A DNA stretch of 14,318 nt, taken from positions 1-14,318 of the forward strand of contig NZ_JASLCN010000256.1 in NCBI RefSeq assembly GCF_030151805.1, given 5' to 3'. Made by a program: the position numbers and the translations under genes. The DNA is from Fluviicola sp. (GTDB taxonomy: Bacteria > Bacteroidota > Bacteroidia > Flavobacteriales_D > Crocinitomicaceae). Positions 7,773 through 14,133 of this stretch are shown piece by piece. Each line of letters starts with the position of its first letter. Position 1 is the first letter of the stretch. The notes under the pieces were generated by a model, which saw only the letters and a program-made list of their open reading frames with translations, was not told the DNA's origin and ran no database searches.

Positions 7773-7780
7773 TATATTTG
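7773..7780 (+). promoter_or_regulatory. Bacteroidota-type -7 box of the E1 gene
   Basis: TATATTTG fits TANNTTTG and ends 21 bases before the ATG at 7802. This argues against the in-frame TTG at 7778, which would lie inside the promoter. AAGGA at 7792-7796, five bases before the ATG, is a possible ribosome binding site. No good -33 TTG at the expected spacing is visible. Confidence 0.55.
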
Positions 7781-7801
7781 TGCAACTTTATAAGGAAAAC
7801 T

Positions 7802-10246
7802 ATGGCATCACAAACACCCCAGGAAGAATTGATCGCAGTTGACTTTAATACCTTCAAATCGGAAGTATTGAAAGACTTTCATTTGGCAAGTATTTCAAGA
7901 GAAACCTCCTTGTTAGGGCGAAAAGAAGTTCTTACAGGAAAAGCAAAGTTTGGAATTTTCGGTGACGGAAAGGAATTGGCACAAATTGCATTGGCAAAAC
8001 AGTTCAAAGACGGTGATTTCCGTTCAGGATATTACCGCGATCAAACCTTGATGATGGCCATCGACCAACTGAATGTACGTGAGTATTTCTCAGGTTTATT
8101 CGGTCATACAGACGAGATTATCGAACCGCAATCCGCAGGCCGCCAAATGGGCGGGCATTTCTCCACGCGGAATCTGGACGAAAACGGAAACTGGAAAGAT
8201 TTAACAAAACAAAAAAATTCATCCGCAGATATTTCACCAACTGCCGGACAAATGCCGCGTTTGCTTGGTTTGGCACAAGCTTCCAAAGTATATCGTGAGC
8301 ACCCGACATTGAAAGATCTGGAAGCATTCAAAAAATTCTCTAACGGAGGAAATGAAGTGGCTTTCGGAACAATCGGTGACGCTTCCACTTCAGAAGGACC
8401 TTTCTGGGAAACCATCAACGCTGCAGGAGTTTTGCAGGTTCCGATGGTGATGTCCGTTTGGGATGATGGTTACGGAATTTCCGTTCCGCGTGAACATCAA
8501 ACGACCAAAGGAAGTATTTCTGAAGCTTTAAGCGGAATGCAGCGCACAGCAGATTCCAATGGCTACGAAATTTTCGTGACAAAAGGTTGGGATTATGCTC
8601 ACTTATGCGAAACATACGAAAAAGCAGTTGATTTAGCGCGCAGAGAACACATTCCGGTATTGGTTCACGTCAAAGAAGTGAATCAGCCACAAGGACATTC
8701 TACTTCAGGTTCGCACGAACGTTACAAAAACGAAGAGCGTTTGAAATGGGAATCCGAATTCGATTGCATCAACAAATTCAAAGAGTGGATTCTGAACTTC
8801 GATGCAGATGGTCAGAAACTGGCAACGGCAGAAGAATTGGCTCAAATTGCACAGGAAGCAAAAGCATACGTGAATGAGCAGAAGAAAGAAGCATGGGCGT
8901 TGTTTACACAGGATTTGAAACAAGATTTGGATCATGCAGTAGCCGTTTTGGAAAGCCTGGCTTCCGAAAGTCCGAACGGAGTCTTCATCAAAAAAGAAAT
9001 CGAAGCCTTGCAAAAAACGATGAATCCGATCCGTAAGGACGTGTTCAATACCGTTCGCAAAGTATTACGCCTGGTTCGCACAGAGAACTCAGCAGCAAAA
9101 ACGGCTTTGATTTCCTGGTTGAAACAAGAAACAGCAAGCAATTACAATCGTTACAGCGATTATTTATACTCCAATTCCGAAAATAGCGCTTTGAAAGTGC
9201 AGGAAGTTGCTCCTACTTATGGTTCGGACAATCGCCAGGAAGACGGAAGAATCATTCTGCGCGATAACTTCAAGGCCATCTTCGAAACATATCCTGAATC
9301 ATTGATCTTCGGAGAAGATGCAGGAAAAATCGGAGGTGTAAACCAATCCCTGGAAGGATTGCAGGAAGAATTCGGAACTTTGCGCGTATCCGATGTCGGA
9401 ATTCGTGAATGTACGATTATCGGACAAGGAATCGGAATGGCGATGCGCGGTTTGAGACCCATCGCAGAAATTCAATACCTGGATTATTTGCTTTACGGAA
9501 TTCAGATCATGTCTGACGATTTGGCAACAGTACAATACCGCACAAAAGGCGGACAAAAAGCTCCGTTAATCGTTTCTACACGCGGACACCACCTGGAAGG
9601 AATCTGGCACAGTGGCTCGCCGATGGGAATGATCATCAATTCCATTCGCGGAGTACATGTCTGTGTTCCGAGAAACATGACAAAAGCAGCAGGTTTTTAC
9701 AATACACTCATGCAAGCTGACGAACCGGCTTTGGTAATTGAGCCTTTGAACGGATACCGTATCAAAGAAGCCATGCCTACTAATATCGGAACGTTCACAA
9801 CTCCATTGGGAATTCCTGAAATCGTTGCGGAAGGAACTGATTTAACAATTGTTTCTTACGGTTCAACTTTCAACTTGTGTGAAGCAGCAGCAAAAACACT
9901 TACAGAACTGGGAGTTTCGGTGGAATTGATCGACGCGCAAACATTGCTTCCTTTCGATATCAACGGAATGGTTGCAGAATCATTGAAGAAAACAAACCGT
10001 TTGATGATTGTAGACGAAGATGTAAGCTCTGGTGCAACGGCATTCTTGTTGGATCAGATTTTGGTGAAACAAGGCGGCTACAACTATTTGGATTCAGCTC
10101 CGGTAACTTTGAGTGCGAAAGATCACAGACCGGCTTACGGAACTGACGGAGATTATTTCTCCAAACCAAGTATCGACGATATTGTGGAGGCCGCTTACGC
10201 AATTATGAACGAGGCGGATCCGAATGCATTCCCTCCGATTTACTAA
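7802..10246 (+). CDS. 2-oxoacid dehydrogenase E1 component, fused alpha and beta subunits
   Basis: This 814-residue enzyme is the thiamine-diphosphate-dependent E1 of a 2-oxoacid dehydrogenase complex. It decarboxylates a 2-oxoacid and passes the acyl group to a lipoyl E2. The alpha half (about 1-380) carries the thiamine-diphosphate motif beginning GDASTSEG (192-199) and ending near WDDGYGIS (220-227), plus the active-site loop GHSTSGSHERY (298-308). After a helical linker (about 380-475), the beta half (about 480-814) has FGEDAGKIGG (503-512), REC/GQGIGMA, RGHHLEGIWHSG (594-605) and the C-terminal domain with EDVSSGATAFLL. The motif departs from the consensus GDG...NN by GDA and DD. Fused E1 proteins are common in Bacteroidota and usually annotated as branched-chain 2-oxoacid (2-oxoisovalerate) or pyruvate dehydrogenase; the substrate cannot be decided here. 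No E2 or E3 gene is in the window. Start chosen at 7802 because of the promoter and ribosome site. Confidence 0.93.
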   Translation: MASQTPQEELIAVDFNTFKSEVLKDFHLASISRETSLLGRKEVLTGKAKFGIFGDGKELAQIALAKQFKDGDFRSGYYRDQTLMMAIDQLNVREYFSGLFGHTDEIIEPQSAGRQMGGHFSTRNLDENGNWKDLTKQKNSSADISPTAGQMPRLLGLAQASKVYREHPTLKDLEAFKKFSNGGNEVAFGTIGDASTSEGPFWETINAAGVLQVPMVMSVWDDGYGISVPREHQTTKGSISEALSGMQRTADSNGYEIFVTKGWDYAHLCETYEKAVDLARREHIPVLVHVKEVNQPQGHSTSGSHERYKNEERLKWESEFDCINKFKEWILNFDADGQKLATAEELAQIAQEAKAYVNEQKKEAWALFTQDLKQDLDHAVAVLESLASESPNGVFIKKEIEALQKTMNPIRKDVFNTVRKVLRLVRTENSAAKTALISWLKQETASNYNRYSDYLYSNSENSALKVQEVAPTYGSDNRQEDGRIILRDNFKAIFETYPESLIFGEDAGKIGGVNQSLEGLQEEFGTLRVSDVGIRECTIIGQGIGMAMRGLRPIAEIQYLDYLLYGIQIMSDDLATVQYRTKGGQKAPLIVSTRGHHLEGIWHSGSPMGMIINSIRGVHVCVPRNMTKAAGFYNTLMQADEPALVIEPLNGYRIKEAMPTNIGTFTTPLGIPEIVAEGTDLTIVSYGSTFNLCEAAAKTLTELGVSVELIDAQTLLPFDINGMVAESLKKTNRLMIVDEDVSSGATAFLLDQILVKQGGYNYLDSAPVTLSAKDHRPAYGTDGDYFSKPSIDDIVEAAYAIMNEADPNAFPPIY

Positions 10247-10254
10247 ATGAACAT

Positions 10255-10653
10255 TTGAAACGATTCGCGGGCATATTGAGTGTAATTTTCGTAATAGCTT
10301 TGCTTTGGAAAGATATTGCGGCATTCTCATGGAACATCTGGTTTTACAACAACCAGATCGAGCTCGCGGCAAAATATTGTGTCAATAAGAAAAAACCGAT
10401 GCTTCATTGCGACGGTAAATGTTATCTGGCCAAACAGCTGAAAAAATTGGAACAGGAAGAGAAGAAAAATCAACCTGTTCCAAAAATGCCTTTGAAACTG
10501 AAAGAAAACGTCTGGAACCTGGATTCTCGGATTGTTACTTCTTTCGAACAATCAGAAATACATCATCCGGAAGAATCTGCTTATTTCTTCTATCAAATCA
10601 GGGAACTTTCTTCGTTCTCCGGTTCTACTTTCCATCCACCCGCTATCGGGTAA
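10255..10653 (+). CDS. Small membrane-anchored protein with Cys-rich CxGKC-type motif
   Basis: This 132-residue protein has an N-terminal hydrophobic helix (about 8-24), then a short segment and YCVNKKKPMLHCDGKCYL (41-58) with Cys42, Cys52 and Cys56 plus Met49 and His51. A Lys/Glu-rich helix (about 58-72) follows, and the last 60 residues look unstructured and include HH at about 102-103. I recall similar short proteins with a C-N-x(4)-P-x-L-x-C-x-G-K-C pattern in Bacteroidota, without a known function. The Cys/Met/His cluster just outside a membrane anchor suggests metal binding (inferred). The start is probably the TTG at 10255: the first in-frame ATG falls inside the Cys motif, after the helix, and the ATG at 10247 hits a stop after two codons. 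It lies eight bases after the E1 stop, so it is probably coupled to it. Confidence 0.72.
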   Translation: MKRFAGILSVIFVIALLWKDIAAFSWNIWFYNNQIELAAKYCVNKKKPMLHCDGKCYLAKQLKKLEQEEKKNQPVPKMPLKLKENVWNLDSRIVTSFEQSEIHHPEESAYFFYQIRELSSFSGSTFHPPAIG

Positions 10654-10840
10654 TTTTTTTCTTTGCCGGATCGTTTATTCGGGCCTTACGCTGAAAGTTT
10701 TCAAAAACAAGAGAATGAAGTGTAACCGCCCCCTGTTTGAATCGACTTGTCCAAACCGATTTGAATCGGATTGGGTAACAAGCTCGATGAGTTGGGGTAC
10801 AGGGAACGCAATGATTCGTAGTTTTTAAACTTTCGAGTAC

Positions 10841-10868
10841 AGCCATAGACTTTTTGGCTACCTTTTTT
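10841..10868 (+). terminator. Weak terminator-like hairpin before the CDVCGC gene
   Basis: AGCCA (10841-10845) pairs with TGGCT (10855-10859), followed after three bases by T6 (10863-10868). The stem is only five pairs, so this is marginal. It would end transcripts coming from the E1 gene. Confidence 0.3.
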
Positions 10869-10895
10869 GGCAATGAAAGAAGGTAGAATCATTTC

Positions 10896-10903
10896 TATTT
10901 TTT
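10896..10903 (+). promoter_or_regulatory. Possible -7 box for the CDVCGC barrel gene
   Basis: TATTTTTT matches TANNTTTG except for the last base and ends 18 bases before the ATG at 10922, close to the distance seen at three other genes here. The run is low-complexity, so the call is weak. Confidence 0.3.
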
Positions 10904-10921
10904 AAATATTACACTATCATC

Positions 10922-11821
10922 ATGAAAAAAAGCATGCTCTTTTTCGTGTGTCTCGTGCTGTCCTCCTACAACGCATATTCCTGCGATGTATGTGGATGCG
11001 GCGCTTTCAATTCCACTCAGGGATTGGGAACACTGGCGCAAGGCAACCGAACGAGTATCGGATTGAATTATCAATACCGTTTATATAAAAGTCAGCACCC
11101 GAAAGTATTTGGTAGCGGACTGGAAAGAAGCACGGATTACTTCCAGCGCATCGATCTCACCGGGCAAATCCGACTGGCAAACAAATGGCAGTTGCAACTG
11201 GCTGTTCCTTTTGGTTTCAATACGCACGTTGCTGACGATACAACGTCCCGCAAAAACGGTTTGGGAGATCCTACCCTAACAGTCAATTACTTTTTGTTTA
11301 ACCGTCAGGATAGTCTTCAAACCCGTTTGTTCCGCTGGATTATCGGTGCAGGAGTGAAAAGTCCTGTTGGAAAATTCACGCAGCCAAACGACGTTGATTT
11401 GTATCTCTATCCCGGAACGGGAACGTTTGATGCTGTCTTTCAAAACTCCTTCTTCTTTCAGAAAAAGAAATGGAGTTTGCTACAAACAAGCCAGTACATT
11501 CTGCGCGGAGAAAACAAATACAAATACATTCCGGGTTCCTTGTTCAGCGCCAGTTTATTCGGACAGTACAAATTCAGAACCTGGGGAATCTATGCCGGAG
11601 CGCAGTATTCCTGGAGTGGTGTCGATTACCTGAACCGAAAACCAATTGCCAGCTCTCCTACTCAGGGACAAGTGCTCACCGGAATCATCGGCGCATCCTT
11701 CCAATGGAATTCCTGGGTTATTCAGGGAAACTACCACATTCCGGTTGTTCAGAGTTTAGGAGACGGAAATTCACACCAGAAAACCGCATTCAGTATATCA
11801 CTTAATTATTTTTTCAATTGA
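10922..11821 (+). CDS. Outer-membrane beta-barrel (transporter-like) protein with N-terminal CDVCGC motif
   Basis: This 299-residue protein has a signal peptide (hydrophobic residues about 5-18, likely cleavage after AYS at residue 20) so that the mature protein would begin CDVCGCGAFN, with Cys21, Cys24 and Cys26. The rest is a run of amphipathic, aromatic-ended strands such as IGLNYQYRLY and WQLQLAVPFGFN, and contains the GLGDPT element (about 114-119) seen in the MetA-pathway/phenol-degradation type barrels annotated as 'transporter'. It ends with the strand ISLNYFFN, whose C-terminal aromatic residues fit an outer-membrane barrel signal. Cys21 might be lipidated, but the preceding residues fit a lipobox poorly. 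It shares a transcript with the His-rich lipoprotein, two bases downstream. The Cys cluster suggests metal or redox binding at the periplasmic end; the transported substrate is unknown. Confidence 0.8.
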   Translation: MKKSMLFFVCLVLSSYNAYSCDVCGCGAFNSTQGLGTLAQGNRTSIGLNYQYRLYKSQHPKVFGSGLERSTDYFQRIDLTGQIRLANKWQLQLAVPFGFNTHVADDTTSRKNGLGDPTLTVNYFLFNRQDSLQTRLFRWIIGAGVKSPVGKFTQPNDVDLYLYPGTGTFDAVFQNSFFFQKKKWSLLQTSQYILRGENKYKYIPGSLFSASLFGQYKFRTWGIYAGAQYSWSGVDYLNRKPIASSPTQGQVLTGIIGASFQWNSWVIQGNYHIPVVQSLGDGNSHQKTAFSISLNYFFN

Positions 11822-11823
11822 AT

Positions 11824-12210
11824 ATGAAACCTTTATTATTTATCATTCTGACAGGAAGTTTCAGCTTGTTTTCCTGCAAAAAAGAAAAAAAATCAGAGCC
11901 GGAGAACGTGACAGCCGTTGTCACACTCACCAATCCGCATGAAGGAGACACCATTCAGGGAAATTTCTCCATCAACGGAACCATTGCCGGAACCGCAAAC
12001 CTGCACGGATACCAGATTACGATTACAAACACGTCAAATGATTCCATCATTTATCAGAATGAAGTTCACGATCATTTGGCTGATTTTACGGTCAATCAAA
12101 CGGTTAATCATGGATTTTCAAGTTACACCCCGTTGAAATTGGATTTGGTGGTGGCTTTGGATCACGACGGAAACACGGTTTCAAAAACAGTTCAGTTTAC
12201 CGTTCATTGA
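11824..12210 (+). CDS. His-rich lipoprotein, possible metal-binding partner of the CDVCGC barrel
   Basis: This 128-residue lipoprotein has a signal peptide ending in the lipobox LFSC (Cys18), followed by a Lys/Glu-rich tether (about 19-28). The remainder resembles a single Ig/bacterial-lipoprotein beta-sandwich (about 30-128): NPHEGDTIQGNFSINGTIAG opens the domain in the way of DUF4625-like proteins, a tentative match. Eight His residues occur, including HDH in EVHDHL, NHG, DHDG and a C-terminal VH. Such spacing could bind copper or zinc, but no family-level proof is visible. I chose the ATG at 11824; a TTG two codons earlier overlaps the upstream stop. The two-base gap to the barrel gene argues for co-translation and a joint function in the outer membrane. 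Confidence 0.8.
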   Translation: MKPLLFIILTGSFSLFSCKKEKKSEPENVTAVVTLTNPHEGDTIQGNFSINGTIAGTANLHGYQITITNTSNDSIIYQNEVHDHLADFTVNQTVNHGFSSYTPLKLDLVVALDHDGNTVSKTVQFTVH

Positions 12211-12223
12211 TCAAATCTTTGGA

Positions 12224-12416
12224 AAACGAGCGGGAACACATCACATGGTGTTTATGCATGATACTCACCCGAAAGTTCAACTGATTAATTATCGACTATG
12301 TGTTCTATGATTCTATTGTGGTTCAAAACAAGCCGCATAGCACATTAGAGCACATGGTTTTGTCACCTGATTGAGCTTTCTGCATTATTACCAACGCATT
12401 GCGTTCCCGCTCGTTT
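12224..12416. repeat. 193-bp segment bounded by 14-bp perfect inverted repeats
   Basis: AAACGAGCGGGAAC (12224-12237) and GTTCCCGCTCGTTT (12403-12416) are exact reverse complements with a 165-base spacer. Inside are a stem of ATGTG-TT-CTATG (12298-12309) with CATAGCACAT (12336-12345), a palindrome AACGCA-T-TGCGTT (12393-12405), and two CACATGG words (12242 and 12351). The segment fills nearly the whole gap between the lipoprotein and endonuclease III genes. No target-site duplication or open frame is evident. It could be a small non-autonomous element, a large RNA fold, or an attenuator. Confidence 0.5.
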
Positions 12417-12445
12417 GTCTTTTCTTTTTAGTACTTTTATCGGCC

Positions 12446-13090
12446 ATGACAAAGAAAGAAAAAGCACAATACGTTATCGAAGAATTGGAAAAATGTTATC
12501 CCGAAACTCCGGTTCCGTTGGATCATTGGAGTCCTTATACCTTATTGATTGCTGTTTTGTTGTCTGCTCAATGTACGGATGAACGCGTCAATAAAATCAC
12601 CCCGGTTTTGTTCCGGCGTGCTTCCCGTCCGCAAGACATGATCAAATTGTCTGTAGAAGAAATCCGGGATATTATCAGACCTTGCGGGCTTTCCCCAAGA
12701 AAATCCCAGGCAATTTACGATTTGTCGCACATGATCATTGACCTGCACGGCGGCGAAGTTCCTGCTTCTTTTGAAGAATTGGAGAAAATGCCCGGAGTTG
12801 GTCACAAAACGGCCTCTGTTGTCATGTCACAAGCTTTTGGTGTTCCTGCTTTTCCGGTAGATACACACATTCACCGTTTGATGACTCGTTGGGGCTTGAC
12901 CAGTGGAAAAAATGTAGAAGAAACTGAGCGCGACGCGAAGAAACTCTTCCCGAAAGAATTGTGGAACAAACTGCATCTGCAAATCATTTTCTACGGCAGA
13001 AGCCACTCTCCTGCCCGCTCTCCGAAACGCGATATAGATTACATCACCGCAAAAATCGGGACGAAAAAGGCCTTGGAGGAATTGAAGTGA
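12446..13090 (+). CDS. nth: Endonuclease III (DNA glycosylase/AP lyase), lacking the [4Fe-4S] cysteines
   Basis: This 214-residue protein matches endonuclease III, which removes oxidised pyrimidines and nicks at abasic sites in base excision repair. The helix-hairpin-helix region LEKMPGVGHKTASVV (112-126) carries the catalytic Lys121, and VDTHIHR (138-144) carries the catalytic Asp139; these correspond to Lys120 and Asp138 of the E. coli enzyme. The length fits the family. The C-terminal C-x6-C-x2-C-x5-C loop that binds the iron-sulfur cluster in E. coli is absent: the equivalent region reads GRSHSPARSPKRD, and the only cysteines are at 17, 43 and 80. Cluster-less versions are known in relatives of this group. 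I chose the ATG at 12446; an in-frame TTG at 12371 would add a hydrophobic N-terminus and run through the inverted repeat. Confidence 0.93.
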   Translation: MTKKEKAQYVIEELEKCYPETPVPLDHWSPYTLLIAVLLSAQCTDERVNKITPVLFRRASRPQDMIKLSVEEIRDIIRPCGLSPRKSQAIYDLSHMIIDLHGGEVPASFEELEKMPGVGHKTASVVMSQAFGVPAFPVDTHIHRLMTRWGLTSGKNVEETERDAKKLFPKELWNKLHLQIIFYGRSHSPARSPKRDIDYITAKIGTKKALEELK

Positions 13091-13120
13091 AAACAACCTT
13101 CTTAATTTCCTCAAAATAAC

Positions 13121-13128
13121 TAGTTTTA
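13121..13128 (+). promoter_or_regulatory. Possible -7 box for the 13151 lipoprotein gene
   Basis: TAGTTTTA matches TANNTTTG except the last base and ends 22 bases before the ATG at 13151, similar to the other promoters here. No -33 element is obvious. Confidence 0.3.
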
Positions 13129-13150
13129 CAAAAAAATTGAAATTCATTCT

Positions 13151-13906
13151 ATGAGATCTTTCTCCACCTTTCTCCTTGTCTTTGCCTTGTTTTTCCTGAA
13201 TTCCTGTGAAAAAAAGAAAAAAGGATGCTCTGACGACGTTAAAAACACCTATATCACGTCCAACGGTCCGGTTATTGAAGGGTGGTCACTTGAGCTTTCC
13301 ACAGAAAATGTGAGTGATCAAGCTGTTTATCAATGGAAAGGCCCAAATGGCTGGTCAAAAACAACAAAATATGACTTTAACAATCCTACTCCCTGGAAAT
13401 TAGTCAGAGATTCCATGACGATGAGTGATGCCGGGAATTATTACGTTGAAGTGATAGATCAGGACTGCATTGTTCAACGGGGTGTAACTAGTGTACAAGT
13501 TATTGACGCACCTCTTCCTCCTTGCACCGTTGCAAATAATTCAAGTACTACAAACCTGGGAGGTGTAGGAGGAACAACTTATTCTATTGTTTCTCATACC
13601 GGTGGAATTTACTATAATGTATACGCTACCAATGGAAGTGGGAGCCAAACCATCAATTTTGTTTTTAAAGATGGCGAACCTAAACCAGGTATGTACTTGG
13701 TTGATCAAGGATATAACCCCTCCGAAAAAGATCATGCTTCGGTTTACATTCAATCCGGATTCTATGATTTCTTTCTCGAATCCTACTACACAGTATATGT
13801 AAATAAAGTCAACGGGAAATTACAATTTTCATTCTGTAACGGGAAATTTACAAACCCAATTAGTAATAATCCAATCATTATTTCTGCAAAAGTGACGCTT
13901 CCATAA
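13151..13906 (+). CDS. Lipoprotein with Ig/PKD-like domain, function unknown
   Basis: This 251-residue protein has a lipoprotein signal peptide ending in LNSC (Cys19) followed by a Lys-rich tether. Residues about 30-120 look like an Ig- or PKD-type beta-sandwich: GPVIEGWSLELS opens it, YQWKGPNGW provides the core Trp, and MSDAGNYYVEV is the typical Asp-x-Gly-x-Tyr corner before the last strands. A proline-rich hinge (PLPPC) leads into a second beta-rich domain (about 125-251) with many Tyr, Asn and Ser and no recognised motif. Such lipoproteins are commonly surface-exposed adhesins or binding proteins in Bacteroidota; that role is inferred. It stands alone, 60 bases after nth. Confidence 0.8.
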   Translation: MRSFSTFLLVFALFFLNSCEKKKKGCSDDVKNTYITSNGPVIEGWSLELSTENVSDQAVYQWKGPNGWSKTTKYDFNNPTPWKLVRDSMTMSDAGNYYVEVIDQDCIVQRGVTSVQVIDAPLPPCTVANNSSTTNLGGVGGTTYSIVSHTGGIYYNVYATNGSGSQTINFVFKDGEPKPGMYLVDQGYNPSEKDHASVYIQSGFYDFFLESYYTVYVNKVNGKLQFSFCNGKFTNPISNNPIIISAKVTLP

Positions 13907-13992
13907 AACTGGAACTCATTTGATCTTTAGAAAAATTATGAATCGGAAGGAATCAAATCTCAATTGCTTGTAAATTAATTATTTATTAAAAA

Positions 13993-14035
13993 GCATTTGA
14001 TCCGGGTTCAGACTTCAAAAGCAATCATTTTTTTT
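13993..14035 (+). terminator. Possible terminator after the 13151 lipoprotein gene
   Basis: GC-A-TTTGA (13993-14000) can pair with TCAAA-A-GC (14015-14022), seven pairs with one A-A mismatch and a 14-base loop, followed by T8 at 14028-14035. The T-tract is good but the stem is weak. The 227-base gap after this gene holds no tRNA or other structure I can support. Confidence 0.4.
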
Positions 14036-14133
14036 GTTAGTTTCGGCTATTGAAAATCACCACGTTCGCAGAATCTTCCCTTGTTTATTTCCTGAGATGA
14101 TTTCTACTAAGTGGTACAAAACAAGAATCACTC

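Noticed and set aside
8104..9556. Minus-strand frames within the E1 gene
   Set aside because: The plus strand encodes a continuous enzyme with clear motifs; the opposite frames have no recognisable protein character.
10643..10892. Two minus-strand frames in the gap before the CDVCGC gene
   Set aside because: They overlap in different frames, look compositionally unlike the neighbouring proteins, lack a signal or domain, and fit a repeat better than a gene.
12371..12445. N-terminal extension of endonuclease III with a hydrophobic segment
   Set aside because: It would need a TTG start and reads through the inverted repeat; the ATG at 12446 gives the normal family length and N-terminus.
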